A stretch of DNA of 64,000 nucleotides from Tetragonia tetragonoides (Eukaryota > Streptophyta > Magnoliopsida > Caryophyllales > Aizoaceae): the NCBI GenBank assembly GCA_038025085.1, contig CM076147.1, positions 1,183,001 through 1,247,000 on the forward strand, in the 5' to 3' direction. The notes below the pieces were generated by a model. It was not told the DNA's origin and made no database searches. It was given only the letters and a program-made list of their open reading frames with translations. Below, piece by piece: positions 57,701 through 64,000 of the stretch. Position numbers and translations under genes: made by a program. Each line of letters starts with the position of its first letter. The stretch's first letter is position 1.

Positions 57701-60700
57701 TAGGGAAGGAACTAAGTTCCCATACCCATTTTAAGTACCAAAACATACTGCATTCTTTGGACATTAATGAAGACTGTTTGGTCATCTACTGTTTTCTGTC
57801 TCTTTCACCCTCCTCGCTTCCCCACTCTGGTGAGTTCTCTCATATGTCCTTTTTCTCCTTCTCATCCCCTGATTAAATGCAGGTTCTAGAAAATTTTATG
57901 GATATACTTCAAAAGAACCAATTCCATTTGGAGGATAAAGGCAAGTTTAAGATTGCTCTTTCTGGGCTTGTGCGCTGCTTGTCATTATTGCCAAACGATG
58001 AGGAAGTTCATTCTTCTAAAAAGGTACATCCACTTTGTCAGCTCATCTACACTACAATTTGAACTTGAGATTGTCAAGGATTTTATGTTCGTGTTTTATT
58101 CAGTTTGCTATTTAGCTGTGTATACCTTGCACATCTATTATATGGTATCCTGGAGTCCTGGGTAGGAAAGTGATGTGATGAACCCTGGACATTATTAAGT
58201 TGTTGAAGTCACAGGTGGAATATTTGATCTTTCAGCACATTTGATCTTATGGTTGACCTCTAATGCTGAACATGTTTGACCTAGTATAACTGACAACTAT
58301 TTTGACAGTAAGATCAAGTACTTATAAGCAACTTTAATGGTCGTTGTAGATTTATCAGTTGATGTTGCTCTTGATGTACACATAATGTGATCCAGTTCTT
58401 TGTTACATGTAACATATGGTTTTTGGTTTCTGTTCAGTGAACTGGCACAACTTCTTGAAAGATTTCATGTGTGTCAGGAGAAGGAATATGTTCTCTTGCC
58501 ACTTAGATGTTAATTGTAAACATATTTCTGAAAGTGGAAGCTTATGTATATTATTATTAGTCAGCATGAATTCAAAGGCTGTATTGGCTTACTTTCTGAG
58601 TTCAATCCATTTGCAATATGATACTTTCACTTCCATGCTTATGATGTCATATCCACATTAAGTGGCATCTTTCTTGATACTTTTGTGATTGATGATATTG
58701 ATGTTACATGCAACTAAAGCATTGTAAATGAAATTTACCTCTGTGAATGTTGAACTTGAGGTTTGTTATTCTTTAAACAGAAAAACTGTTAAGTTTTATT
58801 TTTATTCAATGGCTTCCGGAACAAGTTCTACAAGTGAAGTTCTTAACTTCTTATTTCTACTGAATGAACATGCTTTATTATTCAACTTCAGCTGCAAATT
58901 TTTTACCACATTTGTCCTTCTGATCACTTTTGTGTTTAACCAATTTTAAGTTTTGCTTCTGGTTTACAGGACAAGGCTGAGAGAAAACTGCTGCATGCTT
59001 TTGACCCGGACGTGCCTAAAAATTCTACTGGTATAGGTAGATCCTCAAACCTCTCCTATGTATGTGCCTTTGTTGTCAATTTTGGTTTTTGTGATGTATG
59101 CATATCATTTTTGATTTTATACTTCATCATTCAAAGAAAAACAAATCTTGAGCTTCCATGTGTTCTAAGAGTCCAGAACTATTAATAATAACTTGTATTC
59201 TAAAAGTTGCTGTCATGACTCTTATTTGTGCTTCAGTTGTTCATCACTATATGTGGCTACCTTCCAGACTTCCAGTTGACATTCAAAAAACCATTAAGAT
59301 TCAATTTAACTAATTTGGTGCATGTTGCTTAACTTGTATATAATTATTAAAGCAGTTCTGGACTACATTATAATCATTTACTTGTTTCGGCCTTCTGGCC
59401 GTCCATGGTCAAACAGGATTTATTTCCTTTCCATCTGGTTCGGTTTCTTTAAAAAAAAAAAGAGATCTATGTTTAAGTGAGATCCAGTCCAGTTAGCTGG
59501 AATTTGAGCACCAAGGGTTTTGTTTCAGATGGATTTTGACTGCTTATTTGTGGTATTATCTTATTTTATTTTTTAGGTAAGAAAATGTTTTATGAATGAT
59601 CGAAGTGTAACATTACGAAATTAGAGGACAAGGGGTACTGAATGCGAAAAACACAACTAACTATAAATCAAATCACTCCATAAATGCTGAACATCTATAA
59701 GGGACACTCCCCTAAAAGCGCCAGCTGCCCTGGCCCAGAGGCAAGGCAAGTACAGTAGTACAATATGATCCCAAACAAAGTTAGCAAGTTCCCCAACACC
59801 AGTAAAGACCGTCATGTCCCTCTCTAACCACAGACACCAAAAGATTGCCATACACATGCAACGGCACAACAATTTACCCTCCTTTGGCCGCTCCATATGT
59901 ACAAAACGCGTCGGTATAAACTGTACAAGTAATTTGCAAGATAGAACTATTAGTTGTAAAGTAATTTGTTGTCTTACTCACTTGTTATTGTCTGGGCTAG
60001 TACTTTGTCCAAGTCATATTTATTAACATAAGTGCGTGTTAAGTTCCCGCAAACCTTTTATTGGGCCTCAAGTTATCCTACTATGCATATCTTTGATCTC
60101 TGAGCTCTTTTATAGCTAAACTTGGAGCCTTGTGGAAGAATATAATTTATGGGTACTATGATTTATCCTGCAATTTGTCCTCTGTTGGGTGCCACTCCTT
60201 TTTCCCATCTCCCCCTCTTGCCAGCCCTTGAACCCCTGAGCTGAGGCAACCCAATGAAAGGTCCCTGCCAACAAGGTACAAGGAGAGCTGGTTGTTGGGT
60301 GCCACTCTCAAATAGTTAGTAAGTCTTTGTTAAATCTATTCTTAGAGGTGACAGTGTTGATAACTGTTGAACTAATGCTGCATGCCTAATTAGACGATAA
60401 ACATTTAAGCTTAACCCAATTAGACAATAAATATATAAGTTGAGCCCCATTCTGATACCTTTTCGTTAACTTCACAATTTAGAGACATGTATTTTTTTAA
60501 GATAAAGAGAAAGTATATATTAATGAAGCGTCAAAAGTACAAGGAGCTGTCCACCGTTTCTAGTGGGCCAAAAGCTTCATTACTTTTTAGCTTCAGAATA
60601 TAATGGACTGAAGCAAAATGGCTCATAAAATTGTCGGCACTTCTTATTTAATGTGAAGTTGCCGATGGTCGTCGCACTTCGAATCTCGGGTCAAACGGAA

Positions 60701-63700
60701 ACAGCCTCTCTGTGAGACTCTCACAGGGGTAAGGCTGCGTACAACCGACCCCCCTTACCCTGCCTAGGCGGGAGCCTCTTTGGAGGCACTGGGGTAATGT
60801 TGATGTTGATGTTGATGTCAAAAGTACAAGGAGGAGGACAAGATGTCCTCTACGACCAAAAGTTACAGATTGGCCCAGTTACGCTGAATAGTAGTAATAG
60901 AGTAACTCCTAAATGCCCCTACAGCTCTAGCCCATAATGAAGCTAGATAAGTGACCTTATCCCACAGCAAATCAGCCGAAATGGTCACCCCATTGATTCC
61001 TCTCAAGCCAAAGACACCAAAATATCGCAAATACAGCATTGCACCACAAAATTCTCCTCTCCTTATCCCTCCCAAAGCCCCCAAACCTCAAGTGGAGAAA
61101 TTCAACCACACTGCTGGACCAATCCACATGTCCCTAGAAATTTCAAAGAGCCTGCTCCAGATGCTACGTGCATAGTTACATGTAAAATACATATGAACCA
61201 CTGTCTCACTACTTGCCCATAATTTTCACATGCTACGTGCAGAGACATGTATTCCTGGCACTAGTCTTTTGACTCTCCATAATTTTCAACTTCACATCGA
61301 TGTCCCAACTCCCAAGTGAAACATTTGGTACTATGGTAAGGTCGTCCTGGCCTAGAGTTTTCTGTTTCAAGTTTTGCAACTTTATGAAATTTTCGATAAG
61401 GGTGCCTAATTACCTTCTGGGTTCCCTTTTCATAATGATCACTCAGGGATACAGAGGTACGAACCTATAGAACAGATCCTGTTGAAGTAAAGTCGTTATT
61501 ACGTGTGTGTGTCAGCACTGTTTGCTCGTCTAGCTTATTTCAACATATCTCATATCTGCTCTATTGTTTCTCTTGTAACTCCTGTGGGTATGTTGGATTT
61601 CGTAGTAATTTATCTTTATGGAAATTTTGATGTGTAGAATTGCAGAAAAGAACAAATGAATGTAGAAAGAAGTTATTGGCTTGGGTTAAGGACTATCGAG
61701 TATTTTCGAACTTGTTCTGCTAATGTTGAGATTGTCGTATTCCCCCTTAGTTCTGTGGTAGCTGCCTCTTCCCTTTGGCGTCCAATTTTCAAATCTACTC
61801 TAGTGGCTATGCTGTTTCTGAATCTGCTGAACATTAATTTGATAAAAAGCAAGCTCTTACTAAATGAAAAAAATCCTGGTTTCTGTAGGGCATATTCCGG
61901 TGATTATGAAACTGAAGGACCTTGTCCCAGTTCTGGTTAACTGCTTTGATGGGTTAATCTCGGTGGTCAACTCTCAGCCAATGCTTGATTCACAGTCTTG
62001 CGATTGCATGCTTTCTATACTTCAGAGTATAGATCTTGTTGTTCAGTACTTTGTGTACGGAATTGGTAAGTACCAAGAGGATTTGCTTACTTCAACACCC
62101 TCTCTTGGGAGCTTAGAAATCTGCATACAGGACGAAAAGTTCCATCCTTTCTCATTGGACAAACTGTTTGCTGGCTTCCCCATGCAGCCACTGCATCACC
62201 TTTCTGAGAAGGTATTTCACCTTATTACCTTATAATTTGTTGGATTTCTCAATACAGAAGATTGGATTTCTGAGTGTTCCCTGCTCAACAGGTATAGGAA
62301 ACAAGAAAAGGGGGTGGGGGCATGGTATTAAATATCGGCCGCGACGTATCGTATCGGCCGTATCGTATCGGTTTTTGAGGTCGCCGATACGCAATATCCC
62401 GCTACGTAATGTTGTTTATTATTTGGCCGATACTTGACCAATACGGCCGATACACGGCCGCTATATGACCGATACGGCCGATACAGGGCCGATATATAAC
62501 CGATACGGCCGATAAATGGCCGATACGGCTGATATATGGCCGATACGGGAGATATAGTTGATACAAAAATTTATGCCGCGACAAGCACGACTTGATACGC
62601 ATCGCCGATATCAGTCCGCTTCCGCGATGTCGCGACCGTTTCCGCGATCGTGACCGATACCGCGATTTCGAACCATGGGTGGGGGAGAATGCTTGGGGCG
62701 CAAAAATTGAAAGATGGGTGCAAAATGCGAGGTTCAAATAGTCATCCTGCTTAGTTGCTGGTGAACTGTGAATTGAGAATATTTTAAAAGGGGTTCAGAG
62801 AGCATTTTGATACCTCAGGAAGTCGGGATATATTGAATAAAGTAATTTTGAAACTTTAAAATATATGACTAATATAACTGAACCTCATGGTAATAAGATG
62901 ATACTCTTGAGAATAGTGTAGTTTCAACTACCAATTGAGCTTCAGCCAAAGTCGAGATCTTTAAATCATAATTCGCTCCATTGCCTTACTTTTGTTTCTT
63001 TATCTAAGGGAAGAGGGCCTAAATCTTGCATATGTTGAAAACTGGTGAAAACAAATGGAGTGAGAGTTTGAGACCTTTGGAGATAATGACAATTTGAAAC
63101 CCTATAAATAAAATAAAAGGACTAATTTGATACCCTAAAGGGAAATCTGAATTACGCTAACTATTGGTGAAGTTCTTCAGATGTGTTGCTCGCATCAAAC
63201 AGTTTGCTTGTTGGTAGTCATATCTTACCTACATAATTTGATTCTCTCTCCTAGTACTGGAAATAATTTCTGTCAACTAGTTTTATCTTTTGTTATGCTG
63301 CTGAGTAGAATTTCTCTTTAGAAGGTTCTAACTACCATATTCTATAAATTTTAAGATTACTGTGCGTTTATGATCTCTGTTTAGTCCATGCTTTTTTTTT
63401 TATACTTGCATAGTTGCATGTATTGTTTCTTAGCTCTTATTCTGCCCCTTCGCCCCCACCCCTCCCCACCCCCAAGTCAAATGAGGTTTCAAGTAAATTA
63501 ATGTATATTGAGTTATTGTAAAGGTTTTCAAGCACTGGTACTAAGTTTGATCTATGTTTTGATTTTTCATACTTGACAGGATGATCACAGATATTTCATC
63601 TTAAATGCTGTAATTTCTCAAATATTCTTCACTTTCAGCCAATGGGTTTGTCCACGTCCTGCTATACTCGATCGATTCCTGAAATTTTTGGTTGATGAAC

Positions 63701-63708
63701 TCTTTAAG
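48755..63708 (+). CDS. IPI1/TEX10-like pre-rRNA processing protein, 5' part
   Basis: Exons are 48755-48805, 48944-49016, 49755-49877, 50197-50366, 54708-54857, 57883-58023, 58970-59036, 61889-62211 and 63580-63708. All use GT..AG borders and keep phase, giving 409 residues before the window edge. The first ATG opens a basic MVRPKAKKQPSRGVDFK start, as expected of nucleolar proteins. Then follow VRKDALLGIKELLLKYQ, ISDDDKVVREALYQLFKSVI, LSIDVRLTAFKFFDLVV and FSQWVCPRPAILDRFLKFL, the ARM/HEAT-type helices of the Ipi1 N-terminal family. In yeast IPI1 belongs to the Rix1 complex needed for ITS2 processing and 60S maturation, and TEX10 is the animal counterpart. A 3' exon border at 62066 (G/GTAAGT) is a possible alternative donor within exon 8. 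Long introns 4, 5, 7 and 8 hold mobile elements. It is incomplete on the right. Confidence 0.88.
50670..51033. mobile_element. Intronic MITE related to the 43096 family
   Basis: The ends GGCTTTGTTTGGTTGGAT and inverted CTGAACCAAACAAGGCC are flanked by TGA and TTA. The TIR resembles that of the 43096-43623 MITE. Confidence 0.55.
51480..52175 (+). mobile_element. Probable LINE 3' remnant
   Basis: Evidence is the 3'-end signature GAGGACTCCTTGCCCTC (52109-52125) followed by AATAAATTTTCTTCTTGTC. This is the same arrangement as at the end of the clearer LINE piece at 56675-57000. The coding part to the left is too decayed to read, so the left limit is a guess. Confidence 0.35.
55858..56330 (+). 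mobile_element. Intronic LINE fragment (zf-RVT and 3' end)
   Basis: The translation starts KVRAFVWTLAVVRLNTNDLL, the zf-RVT entry motif of plant LINEs, and continues with WLERNARVF near 56190. The 3' end carries GGAGGACACCTTGCCCTCC (56269-56287). Frames are broken by stops near 55980-56010. It lies in intron 5 in the same sense as the gene. Confidence 0.7.
56516..56660 (-). mobile_element. tRNA-derived SINE, complete
   Basis: On the minus strand, CAGCTGGTAAGACCTC contains an A box and AGGTTCGAGTCCCC a B box. The body ends GCTTGGACACCCATGTTATC plus a short A run. CTGAAAATAG is duplicated on both sides (56506-56515 and 56661-56670). The layout fits a plant tRNA-derived SINE. It sits in intron 5, antisense to the gene. 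Confidence 0.75.
56675..57000 (+). mobile_element. Intronic LINE 3' fragment
   Basis: GHLLLHCEFICSLWGRLFGY is the second half of the zf-RVT zinc motif. The 3' end carries the palindrome GAGGACTCCTTGTCCTC (56933-56949) and TTAATAAAATC before an A-rich tail. It is 5'-truncated. Confidence 0.7.
57020..57420 (-). mobile_element. Two overlapping or adjacent LINE 3' ends
   Basis: GGACAAGGTGCCCT near 57061 and GAGGATAAGGCATCCTC at 57284-57300 are minus-strand versions of the LINE tail palindrome, each next to AT-rich tail sequence. GCCCCCGCCGCCTTAGCCCA (about 57371) is a conserved piece also seen at 59715 and 60918. A SINE 3' fragment (GGGTATCCGGACGTTGCTCG) follows at 57429-57465. Confidence 0.5.
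59600..59900 (-). mobile_element. Intronic LINE 3' fragment
   Basis: The minus-strand frame 59896-59657 reads CMCMAIFWCLWLERDMTVF and LPCLWARAAGAFRGVSL, typical of the end of LINE zf-RVT. The tail palindrome is the degenerate GAGGACAAGGGGTACT at 59624-59639. It lies in intron 7. Confidence 0.65.
60490..61170 (-). mobile_element. Intronic LINE 3' fragment, split by a SINE
   Basis: The minus-strand translation has LRYFGVFGLRGINGVT and LASLWARAVGAFRSYS (61084-60863). The tail palindrome GAGGACAAGATGTCCTC is at 60834-60850. The tail continues left past the SINE (60547-60816), as shown by the repeated GTCAAAAGTACAAGGAG. Confidence 0.65.
60547..60816 (+). mobile_element. SINE with (GTTGAT)n tail and 17-bp target duplication
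   Basis: GTCAAAAGTACAAGGAG flanks both sides (60530-60546 and 60817-60833). The body contains GCACTTCGAATCTCGGG (B-box-like), GTAAGGCTGCGTACAACC, GGCGGGAGCCTC and GGCACTGGGGTAATG. These are characteristic of a widespread plant SINE group with TTG-type 3' tails. It is inserted in a LINE tail within intron 7. Confidence 0.8.
62323..62676. repeat. GC-rich CCGATACGG array, MITE-like, in intron 8
   Basis: A degenerate array of GGCCGATACGGCCGATA units, flanked by GGTATTAAATATCGG at the left and the roughly inverted CCGCGATTTCGAACC at the right. It has very high CG dinucleotide content compared with the surrounding AT-rich intron. It is probably a DNA transposon derivative. No target duplication could be fixed. 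Confidence 0.6.
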
Positions 63709-64000
63709 GTTTGTTTTTTTTTTTTTTTGTATGATGCCTGTTACTTAATTCAAAAAATAGTGTTTATTATATAGCTGTGAATGGTTGATGTGTAACATAT
63801 CTGTTTGCATGGTGACATATAACTTAACATCTCAAAATTCCTTGGTGCCCATCTCTTCTTGGATGGTCCACTAAAAAAAAAAGAAAAAATCTTTTGCAAA
63901 CTTTGATATATTGAAGTGCATTCTCAGACATAAGTACTTCATGTTTGTCTCATAAATGTTGATATTTTTAGGATTTCTGAACAGATGTCAAATATGTACC
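63709..64000 (+). other. Start of intron 9, window end
   Basis: GTTTGT donor followed by a poly-T run. No exon is recognised before the window ends, so the gene continues outside. Confidence 0.7.

Noticed and set aside
59037..61888. Extra coding exon in intron 7 (for example near 61639-61680)
   Set aside because: Exons 7 and 8 already join in phase (1 plus 2 bases), and the candidate has no family-like sequence.

Overview
This is nuclear DNA of a flowering plant, most likely a eudicot. The evidence is spliced genes with GT..AG introns, a plant group 6 LEA protein, AT-rich intergenic DNA, and plant-type Copia, Gypsy, L1-like LINE, SINE, hAT, Harbinger-like and Stowaway-like elements. A narrower placement cannot be supported from the sequence alone.

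Only three host genes are convincing. (1) 10577-10810 (-) is an intronless group 6 LEA (PvLEA18-like) protein. (2) 44427-46042 (+) is a two-exon Musashi/hnRNP-type RNA-binding protein with two RRMs and a 19-glutamine run. (3) 48755 to beyond the right edge (+) is the 5' part of an IPI1/TEX10-like ribosome-biogenesis gene. Nine coding exons of gene 3 lie in the window, with long introns full of retroposon debris.

Layout. 1-2170: minus-strand Ty3/Gypsy piece (gag, zinc knuckle, protease, PBS, LTR) running off the left edge. 3.3-9.2 kb: MITEs (one nested in another), a SINE-like fragment, a small retroposon, a LINE tail and a 1-kb hAT-type element. 10.6 kb: LEA gene. 12-16 kb: plus-strand LINE. 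16.5-24 kb: Copia element whose 5' LTR is followed by a copy of the DNA that flanks its 3' LTR, including the tail of the neighbouring LINE. 24.2-30.0 kb: nearly complete minus-strand LINE with RNase H and a 15-bp target duplication. 30-36 kb: MITEs, a 44-bp minisatellite, AT-rich dispersed repeats and a Helitron-like end. 35.86-36.29 kb: a stray second copy of the RRM gene promoter and 5' UTR. 36.3-41.1 kb: three LINE pieces and a retroposon. 42.8-47.8 kb: the RRM gene bracketed by MITEs. 48-64 kb: the IPI1/TEX10-like gene.

The three host genes do not form a pathway: desiccation protection, RNA binding, and 60S ribosome assembly. The region's story is mobile-element turnover. Junctions were read by eye. 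No alignment, database search or dating was run, and family names rest on motifs.
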